Source of the DNA: Diphasiastrum complanatum
Lineage: Eukaryota > Streptophyta > Lycopodiopsida > Lycopodiales > Lycopodiaceae
Reading direction: 5' to 3'
Length of the DNA stretch: 64,000 bases
NCBI GenBank assembly: GCA_029204225.1
Contig: CM055106.1
Span: 36,800,361-36,864,360, forward strand
A program made the position numbers and the translations under genes. Below the pieces are notes generated by a model. It saw only the letters and a program-made list of their open reading frames with translations. It made no database searches and was not told the DNA's origin. Positions 45,801 through 53,226 of the stretch are shown piece after piece (the stretch's first letter is position 1; each line of letters starts with the position of its first letter).

Positions 45801-48800
45801 CCGCATAGGAAATGTCTGGTCTCGTAGTGGTGAGATAAATCAAGCTACCCACAAGCTGCCTATAAAGAGTCTCGTCCACAAAAGGAGTGCCATCATCTCT
45901 GGATGGCTTATTGCTGGTATCAATGGGCGTGGAAACGGGTTTGCAATCCTGCATGTTGAACCTGTTCAAGACTTCACATGCATAGTTAGCTTGGGAAATA
46001 AACACAGTTTTCCTTTTTCCAAACCTCTAAGCCTAGACAATAGTGGATTAAGGCCAAATCCTTCATCTCGAACTCATTTGATAAATGAGCCTTCACCTTT
46101 TCAATAAGCTGCCCATTGTTACCCATGATGACCAAGTCATCCACATAGAGAACTATCAAAACAATGTTCCCATCTTCCTCCTTCACGAACAGGTTGCAAT
46201 CCGACTGACTCTTTATGAATTGCCCCTTGGCAAAATAGTCGTCAATACGACTATACCAAGCCCTGGGTGCTTGCTTCAAACCATATAAGGACTTCTTAAG
46301 CCTGCATACCATACTTTCCTTGCCCTTAGCCTCAAAACCTTGTGGTTGTTCCATGTAGACTTCTTCAACCAACTATCCATTAAGAAAAGCACTCTTCACG
46401 TCCATTTGATGGACCTCCCAACCAAAAAATGCAGCCAATGCTAAAACCAACCTGATAGACGTCATCTTAGCTACCGGTGCAAACGTCTCATCATAGTCCA
46501 AGCCCTCCTTCTGTGCATAGCCTTTAGCAACCAGCCTTGCCTTATGCTTTTCGATGCTCCCATCCGATTTGTATTTGGTCCTATAGACCCACTTACAGCC
46601 AATAGGACGCTTCCCTTTTGGTAACTTCACCAAATCCCATGTATCATTCTTGAGAATGGAGTCGTACTCCTCTTGCATAGCATGTTGCCATACCTTCTCA
46701 TCTGCTACCTCAACGAATGTATGCGGATCTTGTGAATCCAAAATAGTAGTCAAAGTGCATAGTTTGTCTCCTGGTGTTCAAGCTGTTGGGCTTGCCTTTG
46801 AGACCTCCTAGCCCCTGGATTGCTGCTTTCTCCCTCATCCAATATCAAACCATCCTGCACAGTTTGCCAATACCACTTGGGAAACTTCTTCCTTGCAGTT
46901 GGTGATGAAGACGGTGAATAGGACTCAACAAATTTGCTCCTTTCCTTCCGCTTCCTAGCCTCCTCGGATTCTTCCTCTTGATCACTCATATGATCATCTT
47001 GAGGCTCCCCAATATATGGATGTGGGTCATCAAGTATTGGCACAAATTCACTTGTACCATCCTCCATCTCAAGTTCCTCTATAGGAGGCGTTTGATCTTC
47101 TTCAAAGATCACATCTCGACTTATGATCCTCTTCTTGCTAGTAAGATCGTAAAGTCTGTAAGCTTTGCTTTCTTCACTGTATCCCAAGAAAATACACTTT
47201 GCTGATTTTGCATCTAGCTTCTTCCTGTTATCCTTGGGAATATGGGCATAGGCCGTACAACCAAACACTCGCAAAGCACCCACCTTGGGCTTAATGCCGC
47301 TAAATGCCTCTTCTGGAGTCTTGCCTTCCACAGCTTTTGTTGGACTTCTATTCAACAGAAACACTGTTGTGTGCATTGCCTCGCCCCAAAAAGAGTTGGG
47401 CAACCCCTTTGCCTTGAGCATGCACCTTGCACACTCCACAATAGTCCGGTTCTTTCTCTCTGCTACGCCGTTTTGCTGAGGGGTATGAGGAGCTGTAAGC
47501 TGCCTTTTGATCCCATTGGCCTTGCAGAATTCCACAAATTCTGTCTTAATGAACTCTCCACCACCGTCTGACCTGAGCATCTTTATCTTCTTTCCTGAAT
47601 GTTCTTCTACCAAAGCTTTGAAATGCAGGAAGTAATTGAATGCTTCAGATTTTAACTTCAAGAAATAAATCCAAATCTTGCGTGAGAAGTCATCAATAAA
47701 GGTCATAAAGTAATATGCACCCCCTGCAGATTTTGTTTGGGTTGGCCCCCACAAATCTGAATGTATCAAGTCAAGTATGTCTGCTGTTCTGGTGCTGCTT
47801 TCCTTGGGAAACTTATGTCTTTGTTGTTTTCCCATAGCGCAAGCCCCGCAAACTGAAGAGCTTGGCTTAACAACTGGAAGCCCCTCCACCATATGATGCT
47901 GGTTCAACACCTGCATACTTTGGTAGCCAAGATGTCCATACCTCTCATGCCACAACCTATCCACATCACTTCCTTTGGCTGTATAAGCATGCTGACTAGG
48001 GATAGAAGTGTATAACCTGTATAGATTATCTTCCTGCAATCCTTTGGCCACAACCTTCATATTATCACTCAAGTCCAACACAAGACAAGAAGTAGCATCA
48101 AATTCTACTTTCATATTTTGTTGAGTGATAGCTCCTACTGAAAGAAGATTTTTAGCAAGTCCTGGTACATATAAGACATTCTTAATGACTTTGACTTCTC
48201 CTGATGGAAGCTTTACAGGTACTGTGCCCTTTCCCTTGACCTTGTGTGTTGAATTGTCACCTAGGCACATCTCTTGTCCATCACTAATCCCCACAAAGGT
48301 ATCAAAGCAATCCCTATGAGGGGTCATGGGCTTTGAAGCACCTGAGTCAATGTACCAACCACCTGTTGTAGCTTGTGAAGCCAATGCAATAGAGAATAAC
48401 TCAGCTTGCCTTATGTCACTCTACTCCTCTCTTGCAACACTCTCAACAACATTTCCTCCTTGCTTCTTTGTGCCCTTCTTTTGGTCTGCAAGCTTCTTCC
48501 TGCACTCAAAAGCAAAGTGTCCATATTTACCACAATAATTGCAATTCCCCTTCCTTCGAGGTGTGGAAGAAGTATTCGAGGAGGGTTGTGCTTCTGACAT
48601 CTGCAAGTTCTCCATCCTTGCTCAAGTGTTTGTGGTGCTCCTTTGTTCTTGCCTTTACCTTTCTTCTTATCCTTAGCTGGATTTTGCTTCTTCTTAGAAG
48701 CAAAGGCATGCTCCTGGAAATTCTCTTGGAGAGATTAACTCTCCTCATCTCCTTCGAGTAGAGAAACCTGGTTGTACTTGCTGTCTCATATAATGCACAA

Positions 48801-51574
48801 AGAATGGGCCATGCATCCACAGGCCCTTTGGCTGACCTGATTAGAGGAATCACATTATCCCTCACTGACATGTTGATGATTCTGTGTGCCTTTTCCCCTC
48901 TCTTGATATTTTATTTTTGGCTATACTTTTGGCCGAAATTTTTGACTGCAATTTTATAAGTTTATAGTTCTCTGTCTCAGCTTTCAAGTTCAGATGTTGG
49001 AACAGGCTCCTTACCTGTCACAAGCTTCCAACATTCTTTGTCTTCAAGAATGTTCTTGATCTTGAATTTCCATATGCTAAAGTTAGTGCCATCAAGCCGA
49101 CTGGCTTCACTCAGCATGCTCTCTGCAAGACTAGACATAGCTGGATAGAAATAAAACACCAAAGGCAAACTGGGGTTTTCACCCAACTAGGGTATGCAGC
49201 CACTTGCTCAATAACCCTCAGCTTCTGGATTTGAAACTATCCCCCTGTATGGCTGTCCTAGCCCTTGTCCAAGATCCACTCAGAACTTTCACTGAAGTCC
49301 CCACGGTAGAAAGCGCCTTCCTACAGTCCTGGCTGTCCAAAAAGACTCAAAAAAATTTGTCCCAAATTAGAAACTTTTTGGCTCCCTGTACTCCCCTTGT
49401 CAACAGTACTCCAACCATGCAGATAGCACAGAGATCAGATGCCCCTACAAAAAGTGCTCCCTCCTCAAAGGTAAGCTGCTCTCCAGGAATGGCAGGAATC
49501 TGATCAAAAACAGGTCCAAGCTTTCACCACACCACAGGCAACATAACCTGCTCTGATACCATGACAAATTCCAAGGCCTAGCTATGGAGTATCATAACAG
49601 CATAGTAAGCACACTATGAAAGCTTCAGAAAACCAGCTATGGAGTAGAACACAAAAGCAAGAGAGAGAGGACTTCAAAGCTCACACAACATGAATGAATA
49701 TTCAAAGTGTAGTAGGGCGTGGAAACCCCTCCAAAGTTTGGGCTACATATAGCATGTTATGTATAGAGGTGGTGTCTTGCTAATTCTAGCTCTAGAACCC
49801 ACATGGGTCCTTAACCTACTTGATTTACTTGCCTAATTAGCACAAGTGGGGTGTACTATGTACATAAATGTTTTACCCCCATGTCTTATGCACAACTTAC
49901 AAGTTACAAGTATACAAGCCTTATGGGGCAAAATAGGCATTTATTTCAACATGATATAGGTCATGCACATAACAAAGACTGATAATCAAAATCATTCTAA
50001 CATCTGAGGCTCAAAAGGGTTAAAACTAAGGTGCTAGAAGACATTGAAATTGTCAACTGCATAAAACAAAAAAAACATTTATAGCGTTCTGATCCGGAAC
50101 GAGCGTGCTGAAATGCAGCACATGTATGGTTCAAATACAAATGAGAATACTCAAAATTCTTATCCCTACAAAGTATTAAAACTGGTAATCAAATGAATCA
50201 GGTTTTTTTTTTTGGGTTCAAACTGGCTCCGAACGATTCGAACTGCAGTTTGTGGTAACTATGGTACTCTGACCAAAGTTTGACTTTGCCATATCTCAAA
50301 ATTTCTAGAAATCAAAATGGACTATGGATCTTAGGATAAGACAACAACAAACAAAAGTAGATCCAATAAGGTTTTCAATAAACAACTTCTCAACATAAAA
50401 TGCAAAGACAACCCATTTCACCAAAAATATGCAATTACTTTTATATAAAACTCCGATGATGAGCAACAAATGTTGTATAACCATATTCTTGTAAAGATGT
50501 GTAAGATCTACTCAAATTTTGAATAGGCTAATAAAAACATAAGGTAAACCTGGTGGCGTTTTGAAATAGACAAATGTACTACAACCTTGTGATGAAATGA
50601 AACTGTTCTCAAAGAGGATTAAGGTTTCATGACCCAGTACTGAGTGGACCATCAACAATACCTTAAAATTTGGTTTTTGTACCAAAACAACAAAAGGTTA
50701 ACACCTTTCAAGGCAAAAAGCAACCATCCTTATTAATCTAATTGAGACGTGCTATAGCAAAAGATTCTGCCTGGCCATTTTCGCGTGGAGGTAGGCCCCG
50801 AAATGTGTTCCGAGGCAAGTATGGTGTGTTTATATGACATTATACCAAAAAATCTTCCTCCCACGATTGAACTATGGTGGAAAGTGAACTCTAGTTGCAA
50901 GAATTCTTGAATGGAATATATTATCTAATGTATTGTGATGGATCTTTCTCACTTGATTTTGATATCTTTCCAATGCACAACTACACTATGTTGGAGCAGT
51001 GTTTCATGGACCTTTTGAGATGCCTTTTCAAAAAAGGTTTAAAACGGGAAAGAATCGACAACCATCAGAAAGAACCGGAGAATACGTTTGAGGTTTTTAA
51101 TTTTTTAAGGGGATTTTATTTCTACCCTTCTATTATGGCAAAAACAAGTGCTTTTTTAATGTTTTAGTTACAATTTAGATTATAATTAATCAACAATCGA
51201 TTTTGAATTTTGCCTTGGGAGTTAGAACTCCCGAGTTCCACCTATTGTCATGATTCATACATAACTATCGAGTCCCGCCTAATGTCATGCATAGTACATT
51301 GATAATCAAGACTCAAGGGTCATGTAACATCCCTCGACATGGTCTTGACCCTCTCTAAACCCTAAATCTAACACTAATCTCTAACTTCTAAGACTAATCT
51401 CACACGAATTAGTAATCGCAAAATAATCAAGATTCTATTTCAAACACTAATATAATCTACTATCTAATGCTAATTATTGATAAGTAATGATCAATTCTAA
51501 GTTCTAATAGTGCTCGAGATTCTAATTTATGTTTTATCTCATTCCCCCTCCCTCACTAAAAAAAAAGCATTGTT

Positions 51575-51630
<56 letters not shown>

Positions 51631-52978
51631 CCCAACCCTGCACAAATCATAAATCTTATTCTAGTTCAAAATGTGTGTTTTTATGCTTGGATAGCGTCTC
51701 CCTTTTGAACTTTGTGAAGTTTGAGTGGCATACTTACTTACATTTGGGTAGAAAACAGTCCCCTTTTGAAACACTTTGAATCTAGTTGTTTTTGATTTTT
51801 TGGTTTTATTTTTGTTCCCAAAAAAAATCCAATTCGAACGTTTTGGAATGGTGATTCTTTGACCGAATGGTGATTCAAAGAAACTATGCACTGGAGAGTG
51901 TCGCACGTGATATGTACAAGTTGGGAAAAGTTGTATTGTAAGTATAAAAGAATTAATGATCCGCAAAAAAAGAGAAAATGACGTATTAGCTGAAAAGGAT
52001 ATTATTTTGCCTAGGGTGTAACATAAAGTTACTCCCATTGCTTTTCACCCTTCATACTATTGAACATTTTTCTATATTAGAAACGTTTCTAACGTTCAGT
52101 AGGCATTGATTCCTCTAGTTGTGTCGTTGCCTACTTCATGTTCATAAATTATTGTTCTCAAAGGAGCCATTTTGAGCAAGTTGAAGCTCCATTGCAAATG
52201 ATTAGAGCACGCAATGCACAAATGCTTCATTTCAAACCAATGGGTTCCTAAATCCTGCAGTAAAAAGCATGCATATTATACAGGAGCTCCATAGGAGTTT
52301 ACTTTTCCCTTGTATGTCGTCATTTCTATGGCCTATTAGAGTCCAACACTGACCCCAAGTAGAGTAAAGGAGATCTTTACCAACATGCCCCTTATTAGGG
52401 GACCATGAAAAAAAAATTCTACATTAGGCATCATGTCATACCAGAGCTGTTATCATTTTGTTGCATCTGTAGTTAGTTTCACTAATATCAATTTAGGCAC
52501 AAAATATACACGGTGCATTCATGAGAAAGCCAAGCAAAATTTAGAGCACAGGGCTCCGCGATATCCCTAATCCGCAGCAACCGAAATTCTAGCCTCTTTC
52601 AAAGTCGACGCAGTAGCTACTCTTATTCAAACTCGGCTAGTGCGGAAGAATATACTGTATTTTAACACGCAAGGGATGCAAAAGCCTTACAATTGATAAT
52701 TACCTGCAAAAGGCTTTGCTTCAAAAACACGGTTCAACAAACCAAGCAGCATACATTAAATCTGCGATAACTTGTTAAAAACACTATGCACAGTAGAGCT
52801 AGGGGGAAGTGCGAGCCTAGATAACGAAGATTACACATGAAAAGACTCTGTAAAGACCTGGAAACGTTTTGATTGAAGGCAAAAAGAAGCATACAGCTAG
52901 TACCTCAACAGTTACGGGGCCTATTGATGTCTCTACGATGACGCTAGGAGGAGCCTCCACGGCCGATGTCGCCACCAT
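28986..52978 (-). CDS. CYP18-2: Peptidyl-prolyl cis-trans isomerase, PPIL1/CYP18-2 type cyclophilin (six exons)
   Basis: Six exons, 52978-52904, 40124-40029, 31282-31221, 29507-29374, 29205-29121 and 29031-28986, join at GT-AG sites into one open frame of 165 codons, starting [18 protein letters not shown] and ending KILRTTVLD before TGA. The protein is a single-domain cyclophilin. The catalytic and ligand-contact residues known from human CypA are present: R54, F59, M60, Q62, A100, F112, W120, L121 and H125. The length matches the family (about 165). Sequence around [27 protein letters not shown] and RPIHDVKIL places it with PPIL1 and Arabidopsis CYP18-2. The human member is a nuclear prolyl isomerase that works with the spliceosome through SKIP, so a splicing role is inferred. 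Introns 1 and 2 are filled with retroelements. Confidence 0.95.
29032..29120 (-). other. Cyclophilin intron 5 (89 bp)
   Basis: Donor GTGAAAA, acceptor TTTCCAG. A second GTAAGT lies 14 bases inside the intron (29106-29101) and could be an alternative donor, but its use would shift the frame. Confidence 0.9.
29121..29205 (-). CDS. CYP18-2: Cyclophilin exon 5
   Basis: Encodes residues 123-151, GKHTIFGRV through QTDKNDR, with His125 of the active site. Gly123 is split over intron 4 and Arg151 over intron 5. Acceptor TTCCAG, donor GTGAAA. Confidence 0.95.
29206..29373 (-). other. Cyclophilin intron 4 (168 bp)
   Basis: Donor GTATTGTG, acceptor CTGTTCCAG. No inserted element. Confidence 0.9.
29374..29507 (-). 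CDS. CYP18-2: Cyclophilin exon 4
   Basis: Encodes residues 78-123 including [30 protein letters not shown] and LAPTPWLDG. It carries Ala100, Phe112, Trp120 and Leu121 of the binding pocket. Acceptor ACTGCAG, donor GTATTG. Confidence 0.96.
29748..29801. repeat. Microsatellite (TC)27
   Basis: An uninterrupted TC dinucleotide run of 54 bp in cyclophilin intron 3. Confidence 0.97.
29840..29956. repeat. Imperfect direct repeat
   Basis: CATCGCTATCTCAGCATGAA and GCTATCCGGCTGA near 29850-29885 recur as CATCACTGTCTCAGTATGAA and GCTGTCCGGCTGA near 29921-29953. Confidence 0.75.
30042..30426 (+). pseudogene. Unknown small reading frame in intron 3, frame-broken
   Basis: I do not recognise this protein. 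From ATG 30042 the frame reads [13 protein letters not shown], then a serine/threonine/proline-rich stretch, then [17 protein letters not shown] and a stop at 30249. Another frame takes over at once at about 30247 ([18 protein letters not shown], then a basic [19 protein letters not shown] stretch) and runs to a TAG at 30426. A single-base shift near 30240 would explain the break. Both parts have coding-like composition and lie antisense to the cyclophilin gene. A short basic N-terminus, a low-complexity linker and a basic core could suit a small transposon protein, but that is only inference. Confidence 0.4.
30644..30678. repeat. Microsatellite (TC)n
   Basis: A 35-bp TC run in cyclophilin intron 3. 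Confidence 0.95.
30836..30885. repeat. Microsatellite (TC)25
   Basis: A 50-bp TC run in cyclophilin intron 3. Confidence 0.97.
31221..31282 (-). CDS. CYP18-2: Cyclophilin exon 3
   Basis: Encodes residues 58-77 plus two bases of Gly78: [20 protein letters not shown]. It contains Phe59, Met60 and Gln62 of the active site. Acceptor TTTGTTTCAG, donor GTAAGTAC. Confidence 0.96.
32100..32516 (+). pseudogene. gypsy Gag C-terminus and zinc knuckle
   Basis: Reads [14 protein letters not shown], then a lysine-rich tail, then CFSCMEKG (about 32358-32381). A one-base shift follows, and HLSTDC of the CCHC knuckle is read in the next frame (about 32385-32400). The spacing CxxCxxxxHxxxxC is kept across the shift. 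Confidence 0.75.
32540..32934 (+). pseudogene. gypsy aspartic protease
   Basis: Reads [14 protein letters not shown] (active-site D-S/T-G degraded to DDN), then [15 protein letters not shown], the conserved C-terminal block ILGxxWL of gypsy proteases, and ends ELPYVTA at the fold-back element. Confidence 0.7.
32935..33424. mobile_element. Fold-back/MITE-like element with GAACCGT repeats
   Basis: About 490 bp inserted between gypsy protease and RT. Both ends are clusters of inverted copies of GAACCGT/ACGGTTC (for example ACCCACGGTTCTCAGAACCG at the left, ACGGTTCTCTGAACC at the right). Next come facing TTAATTAATTAA tracts, and the middle repeats GATTTCACAAATG. No transposase is present. No convincing target duplication was found, so the limits are set by the loss of gypsy coding sequence. 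Confidence 0.6.
33080..33280. repeat. Irregular repeats of TTTCACAAATG / TTTCACAGAT
   Basis: At least seven copies of TTTCACA or GTCACA followed by AAT or GAT occur within 200 bp inside the fold-back element. Confidence 0.7.
33425..34440 (+). pseudogene. gypsy reverse transcriptase
   Basis: Contains [19 protein letters not shown], the RT core [38 protein letters not shown] and [16 protein letters not shown] frame break at about 34000 follows, then [19 protein letters not shown]. The catalytic motif normally YLDD reads FLDN (about 34105-34116), a lost aspartate that should abolish polymerase activity. The thumb continues with [15 protein letters not shown] and [12 protein letters not shown]. 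Confidence 0.9.
34441..34990 (+). pseudogene. gypsy RNase H
   Basis: Reads [20 protein letters not shown] (first catalytic Asp) and PVAFESKKL in one frame. After a break at about 34690 it continues in another frame as [20 protein letters not shown] (catalytic Glu region) and [12 protein letters not shown] (Asp), ending at [12 protein letters not shown]. All acidic residues are visible but in two frames. Confidence 0.85.
34991..35214 (+). pseudogene. gypsy integrase N-terminal part
   Basis: Reads [31 protein letters not shown], then a stop and the join to the copia element. This is the segment just before the H2C2 zinc finger, and the finger itself is missing from the window. Confidence 0.7.
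35215..35607 (-). repeat. 3' LTR-like region of element D
   Basis: Starts directly after the RNase H stop. A block of about 45 bp (GGTTACTTTGACCCAAAAGG and onward) is shared with 41070-41112 on the opposite strand. It contains the palindrome GTTGGGCGCCCAAC (35271-35284 on the plus strand) and a short AG run. Confidence 0.5.
35608..36777 (-). pseudogene. copia RT second half and RNase H of element D
   Basis: An uninterrupted 389-codon frame: [19 protein letters not shown], the catalytic [12 protein letters not shown] (about 36597-36562), [33 protein letters not shown], then the RNase H with [17 protein letters not shown] (Asp), [10 protein letters not shown] (Glu), [13 protein letters not shown] (Asp) and [10 protein letters not shown]. 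The end [20 protein letters not shown] is complete. This is the longest intact retroelement frame in the intron and suggests the insertion is not very old, although other domains are broken. Confidence 0.92.
36778..37640 (-). pseudogene. copia RT first half and linker of element D
   Basis: The linker frames contain [15 protein letters not shown] (end of the integrase module) and a Q-rich stretch. The RT starts with [17 protein letters not shown] and [20 protein letters not shown] and breaks at a stop after RLIAKGCAQ (36946). It continues in shifted frames with [19 protein letters not shown] and a shortened AFLNG block before joining the intact frame at 36777. Confidence 0.8.
37641..38350 (-). 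pseudogene. copia integrase of element D
   Basis: HHCC finger [17 protein letters not shown] ... [14 protein letters not shown] and first core Asp in [11 protein letters not shown] are in one frame (38292-37810). After a frame break a degraded second-Asp region, [17 protein letters not shown], appears near 37740-37690. The catalytic Glu block NGVAERxNRT is not recognisable, so the core is incomplete. Confidence 0.75.
38351..38830 (-). pseudogene. copia Gag N-terminus and protease remnant of element D
   Basis: Gag starts [20 protein letters not shown] near 38812, with [12 protein letters not shown] and then [15 protein letters not shown] and a serine-rich insert. It then jumps from [16 protein letters not shown] straight to [20 protein letters not shown], the end of the protease. 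The rest of Gag and the D-S-G motif are deleted. Confidence 0.75.
38831..39364 (-). other. Leader of element D
   Basis: Untranslated leader with two copies of GGGCGCCC (39176-39183, 39255-39262). No LTR or PBS precedes it. Confidence 0.5.
39365..39742 (+). pseudogene. gypsy integrase core fragment
   Basis: Continues the intron 2 gypsy element: [20 protein letters not shown] with the first catalytic Asp, [13 protein letters not shown], and [20 protein letters not shown], then a degraded second-Asp region where the expected SDRD reads IEI. After that the frame is lost. About 120 bp of the zinc finger is missing between 35214 and this point. Confidence 0.88.
40029..40124 (-). CDS. CYP18-2: Cyclophilin exon 2
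   Basis: Encodes residues 26-57, [20 protein letters not shown] and [12 protein letters not shown], including catalytic Arg54. Acceptor TGTATGCAG, donor GTATGCC. Both ends are in phase 0. Confidence 0.96.
40125..41040. other. Intronic AT-rich sequence, nothing recognised
   Basis: No coding similarity and no repeat structure was seen. Confidence 0.45.
41041..42149 (+). repeat. LTR-like sequence with internal 245-bp tandem amplification
   Basis: The segment begins near TGTTGGAATG (41041) and shares a block of about 45 bp with the LTR of element D (opposite strand). From 41301 a unit of exactly 245 bp is repeated: starts at 41301, 41546, 41791 and 42036, the last truncated at 42149. Copies differ by only a few bases. 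Each unit carries a TATA box (CTATATATATG, or CTATATAAATG in copy 3) and ends near CTACATGG, the appearance of an LTR end next to a PBS start. Confidence 0.85.
42150..44476. other. Intronic sequence, possible copia 3' end
   Basis: No domain recognised. On the minus strand CTAAGGTGGAAG followed by TGTTGTAAGCC (about 42690-42666) resembles a polypurine tract and LTR start. A G-run of 8 lies at about 43767. Confidence 0.35.
44482..45186 (-). repeat. 3' LTR of element E, with a replaced middle
   Basis: 705 bp. Its outer parts (44482-44628 and about 45055-45186) match the 5' LTR almost perfectly. The central stretch of about 425 bp has no counterpart there, where about 128 bp of different sequence sits instead. 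Confidence 0.85.
45181..46005 (-). pseudogene. copia RNase H and RT C-terminus of element E
   Basis: From 46005: [58 protein letters not shown] (RNase H Asp), [16 protein letters not shown] (Glu), then a stop at about 45496 and continuation [30 protein letters not shown] and [19 protein letters not shown]. The polyprotein ends about 20 bp before the LTR. Confidence 0.9.
45986..46753 (-). pseudogene. copia reverse transcriptase of element E
   Basis: Starts [20 protein letters not shown], then [32 protein letters not shown] and an in-frame stop at 46373. Without a frame change it continues [38 protein letters not shown] and the catalytic [12 protein letters not shown] (about 46151-46116). A frameshift near 46000 leads to the next frame. 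Confidence 0.92.
46750..48384 (-). pseudogene. copia protease-integrase of element E
   Basis: An uninterrupted 544-codon frame. Protease: [16 protein letters not shown] with the D-S-G triplet and [17 protein letters not shown]. Integrase: [14 protein letters not shown] with [14 protein letters not shown] for zinc, core Asp in [12 protein letters not shown], second Asp in [15 protein letters not shown] and Glu in [14 protein letters not shown], then [18 protein letters not shown] and a KR-rich tail ending [17 protein letters not shown]. The module looks catalytically intact, the best preserved of all elements here. Confidence 0.93.
48421..49186 (-). pseudogene. copia Gag of element E, broken
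   Basis: N-terminus [20 protein letters not shown] and [20 protein letters not shown] from about 49135 to a stop at 48977. A deletion and frame change follow, then [20 protein letters not shown] and basic stretches from 48871. The zinc knuckle [14 protein letters not shown] (48541-48500) has all four ligands. The N-terminus closely resembles that of element B Gag (MGESILSESSKLD), so B and E belong to the same copia lineage. Confidence 0.85.
49187..49547 (-). other. Leader of element E
   Basis: Untranslated stretch between PBS and Gag. No conserved domain. Confidence 0.6.
49548..49561 (-). promoter_or_regulatory. Primer-binding site of element E
   Basis: TGGTATCAGAGCAG on the minus strand directly follows the LTR end TTTGTCA. 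It is complementary to initiator tRNA-Met. Confidence 0.92.
49562..49951 (-). repeat. 5' LTR of element E
   Basis: 390 bp, TGTTGAAA to TTTGTCA on the minus strand. Shorter than its partner because the middle differs. Confidence 0.92.
49957..51577. other. Intronic sequence, no gene recognised
   Basis: AT-rich, with no domain. A 90-codon plus-strand frame at 50895 has no recognisable similarity. Confidence 0.45.
51578..51628. repeat. Microsatellite (CT)25
   Basis: A 51-bp uninterrupted CT run in intron 1. Confidence 0.97.
51629..52903. other. 5' part of cyclophilin intron 1
   Basis: No transposon recognised. A slightly GC-richer patch at 52540-52660 has no supportable reading frame. Confidence 0.45.
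52904..52978 (-). CDS. CYP18-2: Cyclophilin exon 1
   Basis: ATG at 52978-52976 in good context (TTGGCGATGG). Encodes residues 1-25, with the first beta strand [14 protein letters not shown], and ends in phase 0 at GAG|GTACTAGC. The start was chosen because it gives the family's usual length and no upstream in-frame ATG is needed. Confidence 0.93.
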
Positions 52979-53180
52979 CGCCAAGAGCTTTTGTTCTTCA
53001 GCGCTCCTTTTACTGTTCTCACGCGCGCTTGCTCTCTCTCTTCTTGTCTCGCAATCTAAACCCTCAAGATTTATCCTACCCTAAACCTAATCTCTAAGCA
53101 CGCTACACACAATCAACAAACACACAATAGCCCTAACCCTAATTTCGAGGTGTGCTACACCAATATACTAAATATTAAGA
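52979..53180 (-). promoter_or_regulatory. Likely cyclophilin promoter and 5' UTR
   Basis: On the minus strand, TTAGGGTTAGGG (53142-53131), a plant telo-box motif often found near the start of housekeeping genes, and a second GTTTAGGGTAGG lie within 165 bp of the ATG. A weak TATA-like TTTAGTATATTGG lies at 53175-53162. The start site itself cannot be placed. Confidence 0.5.
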
Positions 53181-53226
53181 ACAACCACTAGGGCCACAAA
53201 TGTATAAGCTTTCAATCAAAACAAAA
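53179..53226. repeat. Diverged direct repeat, left copy
   Basis: AACAACCACTAGGGCCACAA and ATGTATAAGCTTT match the right copy at 54458-54503 at roughly four of five positions. Confidence 0.6.

Larger units (their letters stand above)
44482..49951 (-). mobile_element. Ty1/copia retrotransposon in cyclophilin intron 1 (element E)
   Basis: Full-length element on the minus strand, flanked by a 5-bp target duplication TGATA at 44477-44481 and 49952-49956. The 5' LTR is 49951-49562, the PBS TGGTATCAGAGCAG lies at 49561-49548, and the polypurine tract GAGGGGGGG adjoins the 3' LTR at 45187-45196. Gag, protease, integrase, RT and RNase H are all present. Decay is limited to a Gag deletion, a stop after AFLNG, one frameshift and one stop in RNase H. 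Confidence 0.95.
40125..52903 (-). other. Cyclophilin intron 1 (12.8 kb)
   Basis: Donor GTACTAGC after exon 1, acceptor TGTATGCAG. It holds a 245-bp tandem array (41301-42149), a near-complete copia element in the same orientation as the gene (44482-49951) and a CT microsatellite (51578-51628). The rest is AT-rich without recognised genes. A splice machinery able to bridge almost 13 kb is required for expression. Confidence 0.9.
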
